DNA from: Sinonovacula constricta
Lineage: Eukaryota; Mollusca; Bivalvia; Cardiida; Solecurtidae
Reading direction: 5' to 3'
Assembly: GCA_007844125.1 (NCBI GenBank)
Contig: CM017557.1
Location: 63,812,174-63,876,173 of the forward strand
Length of the DNA: 64,000 nt
The first letter of the stretch is position 1; each line of letters starts with the position of its first letter. Shown one piece after another: positions 46,168 to 57,985 of this stretch. Position numbers and translations under genes: made by a program. The notes under the pieces were generated by a model. It ran no database searches, was not told the origin of the DNA, and was given only the letters and a program-made list of their open reading frames with translations.

Positions 46168-48984
46168 ATGAGTGCCTTACAAGCGATTTTAGATCCAGAT
46201 AGAGTTCATGTCTTAGAAGATGTGCTTGCACGGGGTGCAGATGTTAATGAAGAAGACGAAGATGGAAACACGGCAATGCATATTGCTGTAAGGGATAACC
46301 TGGACCAAGAAGTGTTTGACATTCTAGTCAAGTACGGAGCCTCTCTTAATAGTGTCAACAATGAGGAAAATTCACCAATTAGCTACATCAGTCCTTGGAA
46401 TTTTGATCCAATTCTAAAATTGCTACGAGCCGAAAAGAAATTTTCAATAAAGGATTTGAATGGAAATACGGTAATGCATTGGTTATTAGGCCCCAGCGGA
46501 GATGACATATTTGATTTATTTTCAGTGATTACGGATAACAAACAAGCCGAAGAAGGCGAACTGGATTATAGTGTGCAGAATCAGCAGGTAACAAGACTTT
46601 GGGATACTCTTCTTGCTGAAAGACATGAACTACATATTGACCTGAATGCACAGAACAATGAAGGAAAAACTATTTTACACGTGGCTGCTACAAGCCAGCT
46701 TGCAACGAACCATCTAAGGCTATTGTTAACGAACTTTCTGGATGTGAACACCCTTCTTGTAGACAAAAATGGCGACAATTTCCTTCACATTTATTTTCCG
46801 GAATATAAAATAAAAGAGTTTGAGAATTTTGACGAAGATCTGCTTCAAGGAAAGTTCGCTGCATGTTCAAAGCAAGTGATACAAAAACTTCTTTGTTGTA
46901 AGAACACCAAGGGAGAAACGCCTCTTTATTTATATTTTCAAAACCTGGACAACAGCATTGATGTTACTAGGCTTGCTCTGTTCCTCGATGCTGGTGCAGA
47001 CTTTTCTGCGACAACTAATAACAAGGAAACGCTTCTTCACAAAGTGTTCCGCAATCAACACGAAAATGTTAATTTTTACAAAGACGAAGAGGACATCAAA
47101 GGAAAAGTTTCTTTTCTAGTCAAGCATGGTGTTGACGTCAATGGGCAAGATATGTTTGGAAACACCCCAATTTATTATGCTAGGACTAAGGAGGGTGTTT
47201 TAAGCGTGTTAGAAAATGGTGCACACCTAACAGTACAAAACAAAACAAAACAAACACCATTGTTGTGGTTTATGTGCAAGGAAACCACAAATGCTGATAT
47301 TGTTGAGACCCTACTGGAAAGAGGATCTGATGTAAATGCACAAGACATGCATGGAAACACAGTTCTTCACTATGCAGCCTGGAATGGGGTAAATGAAAAA
47401 GTGTCGTCAATTTTGAGACAATATAATGCAAAGAATCTGAAAGATTGTCAAGGTAATCTTCCCTGCAATGTAGCATATCAGCGTGGACACCAACATCTGA
47501 CTGAACTGTTCTGTAACTGTCCACCCAACGATCATCCAAATACCAAATTTAGAAATAAGGTGCTGAGCTTAAAGCAAATAACAGAACAAACAACAGAAAC
47601 ACTGACTTCATTAAAAGAGAATTTTGATGGCCAAAGTGGAGAAGACATGTCAGAGTTGTTAGAACTGCCTATGACTGGTTGTGTACAATGGGAAATCGAA
47701 GAGAGCAACATACAAGCTGCAGTAACAGATATTGTGCAGAATTTGTGTAACCTCGTGAGCAAACTGAATCCGCTTTTTTCTGGAAGATTAATACCGTCAG
47801 GAAGTGTTGCAGAAGGGACTAAAGTTGGTTTACCTGATGAATTCGACTTTGTACACATATTAGACAATTTAGGTGATAAGGTGATAGTTGAGGAAACAGT
47901 GTCAAATGATCAATCATTTATTCGGTTTGGACAAAAGGAAGGCGTGCACGATTCAAGATTACACCAATTCATAGGGAAAGATGGTATTTTGAATGCGGAT
48001 GAAACGTGGCATCAACTCTATACTGATTTAATGAAGTTTATTGAAGACCCATCTGTATTCAGATTTACCAATGTCTGGCCAAATTATGAAAACTCACCAG
48101 ATCATTTCGCAGTAGGCAGACCAACTCTACATTTAAAAATCCGCTGGATTGGACTGAAATACAAAGTGTTGCCAATAGACATAGACCTTGTTTATGCAAT
48201 CCATGTTAATGGATTTTGGCCTAGGAATGCAAGACGAGACAAACTGTTCTTAGATTCAGATAAAATTAAGTCAGAAGGTGCAATTGCGTTAATTCAAACT
48301 GATATTGAAAAAGAAGGTATCGATTTCCGGTTATCTGCACTTTTAGCTGAAAGATCAGTTTTCAGTGAACTCCCAAAAGTAGCAAAGGATAGTTACATTG
48401 CAGCAAAGATTATGCTGACAAATGAGTTGTGTCCTCAAATTGAAACATTCACTCAGTTCTGTGCAAAAGACTTCTTAACCAGCTACATGCTTAAGACTTC
48501 GTTACTTCATGTATTGGATGAGCACAGAGACTTTACTAAAACGGATAAAGGTGATGTTTATACCGCCAAGGATCTGAAGATGTTAGTAATTATGTTATTT
48601 CAAAAACTTCTCCAATGTTCTCAACAGGAACGTTTGCCAAATTTTATGTTTGATTGGCAAAATGTTTTCACCTTCAAACTTGATAACATACGGGGTGAAC
48701 AGGAAATTCATCAAGACTGCTGTAATAGACAGCTATTTCTGAAGCTGATTCTTTCCACGCTTGGAGATCAACAAGACATCGGTGATGTGGATTTCGCGAC
48801 TTTGATGGAAGATAAATATTACCGGATGAGAATTCCTAAATCATGTGGATCTGATGCTGATACCGACGATGTTGATGATGATGTTGATGATGATAAGGGT
48901 AATGATGATAACGTTGTTGTTGATAATACAGATGATGATGCTGTTGGTTCTGAAAATAATGGTGCTAATTTCAACTTAATCTGA
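46168..48984 (+). CDS. ANK-cGLR copy A: ankyrin repeats plus Mab-21/cGAS-like nucleotidyltransferase
   Basis: A single uninterrupted 938-codon frame. Residues 15-450 hold about ten ankyrin repeats (for example DGNTAMHIAVRDN at 32-44, HGNTVLHYAAWNGV at 395-408). A linker at 455-510 leads to a Mab-21/cGAS-like nucleotidyltransferase at about 511-890. The active-site signature is complete: G545-S546, E558-x-D560 and D673, with WP at 684-685. Spacing GS-x(11)-E-x-D and D-to-WP of 11-12 equals that of human cGAS (G212/S213, E225/D227, D319). Enzymes of this family make cyclic or linear oligonucleotide messengers, usually after sensing foreign nucleic acid, and feed STING-type innate immunity; ligand and product here are unknown. 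No cGAS zinc thumb, transmembrane segment or signal peptide is evident. An Asp-rich tail at 895-925 is encoded by GAT repeats. Intronless, like copy B. Confidence 0.93.
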   Translation: MSALQAILDPDRVHVLEDVLARGADVNEEDEDGNTAMHIAVRDNLDQEVFDILVKYGASLNSVNNEENSPISYISPWNFDPILKLLRAEKKFSIKDLNGNTVMHWLLGPSGDDIFDLFSVITDNKQAEEGELDYSVQNQQVTRLWDTLLAERHELHIDLNAQNNEGKTILHVAATSQLATNHLRLLLTNFLDVNTLLVDKNGDNFLHIYFPEYKIKEFENFDEDLLQGKFAACSKQVIQKLLCCKNTKGETPLYLYFQNLDNSIDVTRLALFLDAGADFSATTNNKETLLHKVFRNQHENVNFYKDEEDIKGKVSFLVKHGVDVNGQDMFGNTPIYYARTKEGVLSVLENGAHLTVQNKTKQTPLLWFMCKETTNADIVETLLERGSDVNAQDMHGNTVLHYAAWNGVNEKVSSILRQYNAKNLKDCQGNLPCNVAYQRGHQHLTELFCNCPPNDHPNTKFRNKVLSLKQITEQTTETLTSLKENFDGQSGEDMSELLELPMTGCVQWEIEESNIQAAVTDIVQNLCNLVSKLNPLFSGRLIPSGSVAEGTKVGLPDEFDFVHILDNLGDKVIVEETVSNDQSFIRFGQKEGVHDSRLHQFIGKDGILNADETWHQLYTDLMKFIEDPSVFRFTNVWPNYENSPDHFAVGRPTLHLKIRWIGLKYKVLPIDIDLVYAIHVNGFWPRNARRDKLFLDSDKIKSEGAIALIQTDIEKEGIDFRLSALLAERSVFSELPKVAKDSYIAAKIMLTNELCPQIETFTQFCAKDFLTSYMLKTSLLHVLDEHRDFTKTDKGDVYTAKDLKMLVIMLFQKLLQCSQQERLPNFMFDWQNVFTFKLDNIRGEQEIHQDCCNRQLFLKLILSTLGDQQDIGDVDFATLMEDKYYRMRIPKSCGSDADTDDVDDDVDDDKGNDDNVVVDNTDDDAVGSENNGANFNLI

Positions 48985-49290
48985 ATTTGATGCTAGATAT
49001 TCTGAGAGTGCTTATGACGATCATGTTGTTTTTGATGTTGCGATTAATATTGTGTGATAATAACAATGATTATGATGATGATCATAATGATGCAAATGAT
49101 GCTGTTTATGATGTGATGATTATGCTGTGATCATGATAATGCTGATTGTGATGCTGATTGTATTGTTGACAGTGTGGTGATTACTCGGACTGTGATGATG
49201 AAAATGCTAATTCTTATTATGCTGTTTATCGAGTGATCATGCTGATAATATTGTTGATTCTCATGCTTTTTATGTTGTTAATATTTCGCT
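48985..49290. repeat. GAT/GCT-rich low complexity after copy A
   Basis: The gatgatgat-rich sequence that encodes the acidic tail continues about 300 bp past the stop codon (gatgatgatcataatgatg and similar), with frequent stops. It has a counterpart after copy B at 57664-57985. Confidence 0.8.
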
Positions 49291-49439
49291 GATTAAGACG
49301 ATGCTGATACTTTTGTAGACGATTGCTCTGGTTGCAAAAACATATACTTTTTTAGCGAAAAAGCAGTTTCTTAACAGAACGACTGCCTAATGTTAACAAA
49401 GATAGCATTTGCGCATTTGCGCGATAACTTGCCATCTAA

Positions 49440-49640
<201 letters not shown>

Positions 49641-50714
49641 TTTTTTTCTCCATACTTTGTGTAGTTCGATATATCCTTTTTCATATCCTTCTTAATTGGT
49701 TAATTTATTAAAAATATTATAAAATGTATTATAAGTAAACTTATTCCCAAAATTATAGCGTCTAAGTTTTTTAAAGATCGCAATTATAATTATTGACACA
49801 AGCCCTTAATGTACACGTGTAATATAACAGAAACATCATACACAAATTATTGTCGTTTCACCATAATTTAAAATTTCTGGTCATTAATTAATGAAAACAT
49901 AAAAACATAACATTTGTAAATGATGCTGATGTCTGTATTGATAGTGATACCGTATTTACTGTTTGGGCATCTATAAACGGTGTTCGTTGGCCATTTGATT
50001 TTATAACTACATTGTTACATGTTTAATCCTACAATGTTGTTAAGAAAACGGTCTGATTCATGTAAAACTTTTAAAGGTACTTTCCTCCCATTTTCAATTT
50101 TAATTTAGTCGTTGATGCTACTGCTTTTACTTCTTGTGTTGTTGTTCCTGTTGCTTTTGTTTCTTTATGTTCTTGTATGGGGAAAAAAACTAAATAACGT
50201 GTGATTTATTTTGTAAGTTAAAGTTACTTAGTAAACTGGGAATTAGTCTATAATAATACTTAGACGGTTGTTTACGGTCGAGCTGGGCCAAGCGCAGTGA
50301 TTAATCTGCTGGCAAACAACAACATCAACAACGGCCCTAAGGACCTGTCAAAATGTTCTTTAATGAGAAAATGTGACACGGTCCTATGAGCAAAATGCCT
50401 TTTAATTTAAAAGGAAAACCACAAGACAAATGTATTCACATGTCAGCCAAATTTAAAAGTGACAAATTCAGAAAAAAACCAGCTGGGGTTCTTCACCTGG
50501 TATGTAGAGCTCCTATCTCGCACTTCATTGTACTTCCCAAACATAAGTAGCGAAAAGAAAACATCTTACTTTCTGATGTTTTGATTTTACGGATTATGAT
50601 GATATAAATGACAGTTGTACTGTTTCTATGTAGATAAAATGGTAATACTGCTGGTGATGATTGTGCCTTTGAATGTGTAAAAATAAGGGATAACGGAATT
50701 CACTCATTAAAGAA
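49641..50714. other. Duplicated downstream flank of copy A
   Basis: Matches 58476-59500 closely ('ctccatactttgtgtagttcg', 'gtcgtttcaccataatttaa', 'gatactgatagtg'-type words, 'ggtcctatgagcaaaat'). No gene seen; it belongs to the repeating unit of the array. Confidence 0.75.
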
Positions 50715-51835
50715 TTCGACTTTTGGGAGATTGTGCCATGACGTCAACTCGCAAAGTGACCTTGAAGTGTACGTACTCAAGACGTGACTCGAGAGTTTCT
50801 CCGGCAATCAAGCGCTACTCGCTGGATAAACAGGACAAGTCTTTATGGCGAACGTCTAACAACGAGCCCAATATCGAAACTGAGCGGAAACTGATACTTT
50901 GTCGGCTAACGACGAGTTCTCTGGCTATATGATCCTTCGCGCGTGCGGTAAGATCACTGTCGTCTTTCTGGCGTTGAAGAGGTCCGTCCACAAGTCCGCA
51001 AACATTTGGGTATACCTCAGAGATAGACACATGTATGATGTCGTCTTCACAAGGTGCGACAAGACGTTCACTATGTCAGCCGCAACTTCCCATTTTTGTT
51101 AGCAAGAAGCGGTTGTTTGTCCGTTTTCTTACTGACAGACTTGTCCAGCAAGATATCTGTCAGCACCCTTCTCTGCTCCACAAGTCTTTCCAGAATTCCG
51201 TTCGTTGAGTTCCATCGTGTCGCAAGGTCCTGGATAAGCTCATGCTTGGGTAACCTAAGCAAGTCCCGCCTCTCTCTTAGTTCCGCCGTTAACGTTGTCG
51301 AGTGGCGGAAGTGTCCAACAAGCTTCAGAGCCTTTGTGATCACTTTCGTGACGCTTGGAATTTCGAGGGTAGGCTTATTTGCGAGCTGTAGGGTGTGTCC
51401 AAAGCACCCAGCGTCTGTCCACTCTTCACACAGTTCTCCAGCGCAATCCATGTCACCCTTGTAGCCCAAACTCGTTAACCGATTCCTTCAGGCTAGTTGC
51501 GATGTTCAGTCCAGTGTGTCGTTCTGGCATGGCTTAGGTTACACGAACGTAGCTCTCCATATTCCAGTACTGGACACGTAATGCTCGGTAACACTTAGAT
51601 AGCTCTCGGTAGCATTCGATGTCCACATATCTGCTGTAATTACCACGCTATTGTCATCCTCTAGGTCCTTGATGAGCCCCGATTTCGCTTCCTCTGCTGA
51701 TCCGTGCCCGAATCATGTTACGGCACGGAATCTTGTACTCTGGGTCCAAAAGACTCCTAAGGTTGGTGAAGCTGTTGCCTTCTACTAAACTGAGGGGAAG
51801 ACAGTCCTTTACGGATAAGATCCGTTTTAGCCTGG
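50715..51835 (-). pseudogene. hAT transposase remnant, copy A
   Basis: Minus-strand frames give typical hAT pieces in order: VKDCLPLSLVEG and LDPEYKIPCRNMI (about 51820-51715), VVITADMWTSNATESYLSVT (about 51650), PERHTGLNIATSLKESV (about 51525), AGCFGHTLQLANKPTLEIP (about 51415), LIQDLATRWNST (about 51250), LERLVEQRRVLTDILLD, SEVYPNVCGLV (about 51020), then LGSLLDVRHKDLSCLSSE (about 50870). Frameshifts and stops separate them. The C-terminal dimerisation region, still visible near 59590-59700 in the other copy, is deleted here. Confidence 0.88.
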
Positions 51836-52645
51836 GTGGTCGCTTCTGTTTTGGTTACTATAAATACACTTTCTACAATGATGACTATGGTGGTTATTAT
51901 AACGATGATAATCATCAATATTCATTGATATTTAAGCATCGATTTGGCTGAATTGGGCTAAAATGCAGAACATAAAAGCCTTGGCATGCAATCTCTTTGT
52001 TAACCTTTCACAGTAAACAGTCTTAACCGGACAGAATATATATTTATATTGTCTACAAAATAATTACATGATATTTTTTAGTATTATACCTGTGAAATTT
52101 ATGACTTGTAATCCTTTTAACCTTTGTTGGTTTAGACTTTTGTATTGATAAAAAAGTTGTGGCTTTAAATCGTGGTCCGTTTTAACTGTTCTCCCAGTAT
52201 ATAGCATAATATTCAGACTTTATATCTGTGGTGGTTGAATGACTTTTGCATATCGCAGAATTGTAACTTTGTATAAAAATCAGTTTTGGCAGTATGCGTG
52301 TTTCCAAATTAACCTATTTGTTGTATTGCTGTCACAGATCATAATAATTAATAATTAAAGTAATTATTTCCGTTTTTTATAATTCTAACGAAATGTTTTA
52401 TATACTTTTAATAAAGTAAAATTTCAATGTTTTAACTGAATAACTCCTTGTTAATGAAACAGTTGCATGACAGTATACCACCTGACACGATATAAATTTA
52501 TATCTTGCAATTAAAAAATCAGTTGGGTAAATTGTTTAAAAACGCATGTGGACATGGCAGATCCCCCTAATTGAGTTTCATTCTTCGATGAACCTACTCT
52601 CACATAACAGGGGACACTTTTACTAATTACTTCACTATATTAGTG
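51836..52645. other. Unassigned sequence right of the hAT remnant
   Basis: Present only in copy A's flank; the matching position in copy B is deleted. AT-rich, with no frame or repeat recognised. Confidence 0.45.
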
Positions 52646-53230
52646 TCGATTCAGTAACTTTTCTGTAGTTCCGGATGTTTGGTATAAGACACATTTTGTT
52701 CTAGTATCATATTTTTTCAGATAATAAATTTCCTCGGGAAGATCACCATTTGATAACATCTAGTGGAGGGATATGTACAGAATTGCACATCTTTGCGCGT
52801 CGTTTTCCACTATACTTTTCTTGTTTCGTTTTATATACAAGGTTTACTACATTTAATTGACAGACAAAACATTTATCCTTATTGTTAGGATGGCGTACTC
52901 GTCGCTACGCTATAGGCACTGACTTTTGTTTAGGCACAAAGCTTACTGACACAAACTGAGAGACAACTCGTGTCTACATATTCCTGTTGCTTTATATCAT
53001 ATTGACTTATTGACTCCAAATCATGACATTTCGCTTGAAGAGACTGGGATAAAAATACGCCTACATGCAAATATTTGATTTATTTCTGTATACATTTAAT
53101 TTTTCATGAATGGTCATAAAATGAAAGAAATGACACTTTTATTTTAGAAGCTTCTTTGTTGGAAATGAAGAAGTCTGTAATGATTAAATACAATATTTAT
53201 TGTGATATTTAAATGCCAGTAGCAAAACAT
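52646..53230. repeat. Rep-G copy in array flank A
   Basis: From 'ttcagtaacttttctgtagt' through 'tctagtggagggatatgtac' and 'gatggcgtactcgtcgctac' to 'aatgaagaagtctgtaatg', closely matching 60050-60660 and more distantly 36120-37200. Confidence 0.75.
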
Positions 53231-53779
53231 TTTACGTAGAATCTAGTAAAATATTGATGTTAAAATTGAATTTAATATTGAATTTTTGACAATGCCGGCA
53301 CTTTTGTAATCGGTCCGATATTGTCAGTAAGTAAAACACGACAAGAGATAAAATTTTAAAGAAACTAGTCCACGGTCTTTTGAGATTATAATATTTTTCC
53401 TTTGCTGACTTTAGATAAAGCAACATAGCACTGTCTTAAAATTTTTATGACAAGTGTTATCTCAACAAATCCTTAGTGTTAAAATTGTTGGCAGGCACTA
53501 TGCAACACAGGTATGCTTTAAGTACACGCGCCCTTTTTGCGGTTTGTGCCTTACATACCAAACGGTATTGAAATTATACATGTCTGTAAAATATAACTAA
53601 AGACGAGAAATGATTACAACAAAAACCTTATTGTTTTAATTCATAAGAGAACATGTAGTAATAAGTTTAAGGTTTGAGCAAGATATGGACATAAGATTAT
53701 GTTTCATTTACCGAAAATGTTAATATTTAAAACAACATGTTAAAGCTAGTTTTATGAATTTTTTCGTTTTTGATAAAAA
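53231..53779. other. Unassigned intergenic sequence
   Basis: AT-rich. It contains a few words shared with other parts of the array but no gene or clear repeat. Confidence 0.4.
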
Positions 53780-54852
53780 ATGTTAATGGTTCATACATTA
53801 AGCTAACATATTAAACATAATCGCTACCGTCTTTGTTCTGATTGTTATATTGCACGTAAGGTCAAGCAAATTAAAATAATTTAGGTTTATACAAAATAAG
53901 AAGAAGAAAAGAAGAGGAAGAATATGACGATAACGATGATGACGATGCTGCTGCTGATGATGATGACATTTGAAACGTCAATCAGAACTTAATCAGTATA
54001 TTTTAATAATCCCTTAACACTGTATGGTTACCCTATTTTTCATTTCACTTTTTAACTAACAATTCAATTAGTACAAAAGGGCAAAGTATTCTTATGCACG
54101 TTTACAGCTCCACAAATAACAAAGTTGCTTACAAACAGAGCAGAAACACATGGTTAATGTATATATATTTTCCGGTGACAATATCCAACCATCCACATTC
54201 TTCCCAGCGAAAGATGTGTTATTTTCAGTCTTTGACCATCTTGGAGATCAGACTGACGGGGAAAGGCCACGATGACTACTTTAACGTGTTGTTTATACAC
54301 AAAGTTGAGGCGGCATAAATATTCTTTGTTAAAATCACAACACAACCATAACTGGCAAAGTTATCGTTACTTAACCTAGCGTTAAAGCTCAGTTTACCCA
54401 GGTTATGAGTATAAAGATATCTCTACTTAGTATTACATAGCATAGACTCCCAAAACATTTTATTTCTAATTCCTATTTTTTATTTAAAGGAAATCCATCA
54501 ACATAGTGCTAAATTAAAAAAAACAACAACAACAAAAAACAACAACAAACAAACACACACAACAGTATGAGAAGATGATTACTTCTAACTCCATATATTT
54601 TTCTAAAGTAATGTTTCGTGACAGATAAGGTGTGAAAAGGCGGTCAAGTATGTACAGTAAATATGTAGGTAGACCAAAGACAAAAATTCCACCGCATTAA
54701 TCTGTACAGAAGGTTCAAAAGGAAACGACATGTTAAGATTTACGTTTGCAAAAAATAATTTCACATACAATGTGATGATGTACAATTAATTTAAATGGCA
54801 AGTGAAACTGGTGGAAGTAATGGATTTTAACGGAAAGATTTATTAGAAAAAA
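53780..54852 (+). promoter_or_regulatory. Upstream region of ANK-cGLR copy B
   Basis: 53780-53860 matches 62850-62940. 53880-54455 matches 63560-64000, including a block of about 165 bp at 54165-54330 ('ttttccggtgacaatat', 'cagtctttgaccatcttgga', 'ggcggcataaatattctt'). A TATA-like tataaag at 54411 has a counterpart tataaaa at 63956. Whether the conserved block is promoter or 5' UTR cannot be told from the sequence. Confidence 0.45.
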
Positions 54853-57663
54853 ATGAGTGTCTTAAAGGTGATTTTAGATGAAGATAGAGTTCATGTCTTA
54901 GAAGATGTGCTTGCACACGGTGCAGATGTTAATGAAGAAGACGAGGATGGAAACACGGCAATGCATATTGCTGTAAGGGATAACCTGGATCAAGAAGTGT
55001 TTGACATTCTTGTCAAGTACGGAGCCTCCCTTAATAGTGTCAACAATGAGGAAAATTCACCAATTAGTTACATAAATTCTTGGAACTTTGATCCAATTCT
55101 AAAATTGCTACGAGCCGAAAAGAAATTTTCAATAAAGGATTTGAATGGAAATACGGTAATGCATTGGTTATTAGGCCCCAGCGGAGATGACATATTTGAT
55201 TTATTTTCAGTGGTTATGGATAACAAACAAACTGAAGATGGTGAACTGGATTATAATGTGCAAAATCAGCAGGTAACAAGCCTTTGGGATACTCTTCTTG
55301 GTGAAAAACATGAACTACATATTGACCTGAATACACAGAACAATGAAGGAAAAACTATTTTACACGTGGCTGCTACAAGCCAGCTTGCAACGAACCATCT
55401 AAGGATATTGTTAACGAACTTTCTGGATGTAAACACCCTTGTTGTAGACAAAAATGGCGACACTTTCCTTCACATTTATTTTCAGGAATATAAAATAAAA
55501 GAGTTTGAGAATTTCGACGAAGATCTCCTTCAAGGAAAGTTCGCTGCATGTTCAAAGCAAGTGATACAAAAGCTTCTTTGTTGTAAGAACACCAAGGGAG
55601 AAACGCCTCTTTACTTATATTTTCAAAATCTTGACAATAGCATTGATGTTACTAGGCTTTCTCTGTTCCTCGATGCTGGTGCAGACTTTTCTGCAACAAC
55701 TAATAACAAGGAAACGCTTCTTCACAAAGTGTTCCGCAATCAACATAATAATGTTTATTTTCACAAAGACGAAGAGGACATCAAAGGAAAAGTTACTTTT
55801 CTAGTCGAGCATGGTGTTGACGTCAATGGGCAAGATATGTTTGGAAACACCCCAATTTATTATGCTAGGACTAAGGAGGGTGTTTTAAGCGTGTTAGAAA
55901 ATGGTGCAGACCTAACAGTACAAAACAAAACAAAACAAACACCATTGTTGTGGTTTATGTGCAAGGAAACCACAAATGCTGATATTGTTGAGACCCTACT
56001 GGAAAGAGGATCTGATGTAAATGCACAAGACATGCATGGAAACACAGTTCTTCACTATGCAGCCTGGAATGGGGTGAATGAAAAAGTGTTGTCAATTTTG
56101 AGACAATATAATGTAAAGAATCTAAAAGATTGTCAAGGTACTCTTCCCTGCAACGTAGCATATCAGCGTGGACACCAACACCTGATTGAAATGCTCTGTA
56201 ACTGTCCACCCAACCACCATCCAAATACCAAATTTAGAAATAGGGTGCTCAGCTTAAAGCAAATAACAGAACAAACAACAGAAACACTGACTTCATTAAA
56301 AGAGATGTTTGATGACCAATGTGGAGAAGACATGTCAGAGTTGTTAGAACTGCCTATGACTGGTCGTGTACCATGGGAAACCGAAGAGAACAACATACAA
56401 GCTGCAGTAACAGATATAGTGCAGAATATGTGTAAGCTTGTGAGCAAACTGAATCCGCTTTTTTCTGGAAGATTAATACAGTCAGGAAGTGTTGCAGATG
56501 GGACTAAAGTTGGTTTACCTGATGAATTCGACTTTGTACACATATTAGACAATTTGGGGGATAAGGTGATAGTTGAGGAAACAGTGTCAAATGATCCATC
56601 ATTTATTCAATTCAGACAAAAGGAAGGCGTGAACGATTCAAGATTACACCAAATCATAGGAAAAGATGGTATTTTGAATGCGGATGACACGTGGCATCAA
56701 CTCTTTACTGATTTAATGAAGTTTATTGAAGACCCATCTGTATTCAGATTTACCAATGTCTGGCCAAACTATGAAAACTCACCAAGTGGTTTCGCAGCAC
56801 GCAGACCATGTCTACATTTAAAGGTTCTATGGATTGGATTGAAATACAAAGTGTTGCCAATAGACATAGACCTTGTTAATGCAATCCATGTTAATGGATT
56901 TTGGCCTAAGAATGCAAGACGAGACAAACTGTTCTTAGATTCAGATAAAATTAAATCAGAAGGTGCACTAGCGTTAATTCAAACTGATATTAAAAAAGAA
57001 GGTATCGATTTCCGGTTATCTGCACTTTTAGCTGAAAGATCAGTTTTCAGTGGAATCCCAAAAGTAGCAAAGGATAGTTACATTGCAGCAAAGATTATGC
57101 TTACAAATGAGTTGTGTCCTCAAATTGAAACATTCACTAAGTTCTGTGCCAAAGACTTCTTAACCAGCTACATGCTTAAGACTTCGTTACTTCATGTCTT
57201 GGATGAGCACAGAGACTTTACTAAAACGGATAAAGGTGATGTTTATACCGCCAAGGATCTGAAGATGTTAGTAATTATGTTATTTCAAAAACTTCTCCAA
57301 TGTTCTCAACAGGAACGTTTGCCAAATTTTATGTTTGGTTGGCAAAATGTTTTCACCTTCAAACTTGATGATTTAGGGAATGAACAGGAAATCCACCAAT
57401 ACTCCTGCTATAGACAGCTTTTTCTGAAGCTGATTCTTGCCACGCTTGGAGATCAGCAAGACATCTGTGATGTGGATTTCGCGACTGTAGTGGAAGAGAA
57501 ATATTACCGAAGAAAGATTCCTAAACCATGTGGATCTGATGCTGATACCGACGATGTTGATGATGATCTTGATGATGATAAGGGTAATGATGATAACGTT
57601 GTTGTTGATAATACTGATGCTGCTGCTGATGGCTCTGAAAATGATGGTACTGATTTCAACTAA
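54853..57663 (+). CDS. ANK-cGLR copy B: ankyrin repeats plus Mab-21/cGAS-like nucleotidyltransferase
   Basis: An uninterrupted 936-codon frame, colinear with copy A with no insertion or deletion. I count roughly 90 residue differences (about 90% identity). The catalytic set G545-S546, E558, D560, D673 and WP 684-685 is unchanged, so activity is predicted for both. Substitutions are not uniform: 641-660 holds seven, 840-853 seven and 879-892 six, whereas 764-828 has none. The C-terminus is two residues shorter because one base change turns TTA into TAA. The start ATGAGTGTCTTA mirrors ATGAGTGCCTTA of copy A. It lies 8685 bp downstream of copy A in the same orientation. Function as for copy A: predicted innate-immune nucleotide second-messenger synthase; product and ligand are not deducible. 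Confidence 0.93.
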   Translation: MSVLKVILDEDRVHVLEDVLAHGADVNEEDEDGNTAMHIAVRDNLDQEVFDILVKYGASLNSVNNEENSPISYINSWNFDPILKLLRAEKKFSIKDLNGNTVMHWLLGPSGDDIFDLFSVVMDNKQTEDGELDYNVQNQQVTSLWDTLLGEKHELHIDLNTQNNEGKTILHVAATSQLATNHLRILLTNFLDVNTLVVDKNGDTFLHIYFQEYKIKEFENFDEDLLQGKFAACSKQVIQKLLCCKNTKGETPLYLYFQNLDNSIDVTRLSLFLDAGADFSATTNNKETLLHKVFRNQHNNVYFHKDEEDIKGKVTFLVEHGVDVNGQDMFGNTPIYYARTKEGVLSVLENGADLTVQNKTKQTPLLWFMCKETTNADIVETLLERGSDVNAQDMHGNTVLHYAAWNGVNEKVLSILRQYNVKNLKDCQGTLPCNVAYQRGHQHLIEMLCNCPPNHHPNTKFRNRVLSLKQITEQTTETLTSLKEMFDDQCGEDMSELLELPMTGRVPWETEENNIQAAVTDIVQNMCKLVSKLNPLFSGRLIQSGSVADGTKVGLPDEFDFVHILDNLGDKVIVEETVSNDPSFIQFRQKEGVNDSRLHQIIGKDGILNADDTWHQLFTDLMKFIEDPSVFRFTNVWPNYENSPSGFAARRPCLHLKVLWIGLKYKVLPIDIDLVNAIHVNGFWPKNARRDKLFLDSDKIKSEGALALIQTDIKKEGIDFRLSALLAERSVFSGIPKVAKDSYIAAKIMLTNELCPQIETFTKFCAKDFLTSYMLKTSLLHVLDEHRDFTKTDKGDVYTAKDLKMLVIMLFQKLLQCSQQERLPNFMFGWQNVFTFKLDDLGNEQEIHQYSCYRQLFLKLILATLGDQQDICDVDFATVVEEKYYRRKIPKPCGSDADTDDVDDDLDDDKGNDDNVVVDNTDAAADGSENDGTDFN

Positions 57664-57985
57664 ATCTGATTTTGATGCTGTATATTCTGGGAGTACTTAT
57701 GACGATCATGTTGTTTCTGATGTGGCGATTTGCTGATTATGACTCTGTTCATGCTTGTATCGCTGATGCGGTTCATTGTGTGGTAATAATAATGATTATG
57801 ATGTTGATAATAATGATGTAAATGATGCTGTCCATGATGTGATGATTATGCTGTGATGATGATAACTCTGATTGTGATGCTGATTATATTGTTGACAGTG
57901 TGGTGATTACTCTGATTGTGATGATGATAATGCTAATTATCATTATACTGTTCATGGGGTAATCATGCTGATAATGTTGTTGATT
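57664..57985. repeat. GAT/GCT-rich low complexity after copy B
   Basis: Counterpart of 48985-49290. The tail-encoding trinucleotide sequence continues past the stop for about 300 bp. Confidence 0.8.

Noticed and set aside
46581..47867. Minus-strand frames opposite ANK-cGLR copy A
   Set aside because: Shadows of the long coding frame; the same shadows appear opposite copy B.
53903..53972. Acidic frame (EEEEYDDNDDDDAAADDDD-like) as the tail of a lost gene
   Set aside because: It is a GAT/GAA simple repeat also present at 63591-63640; no upstream coding similarity supports a gene.
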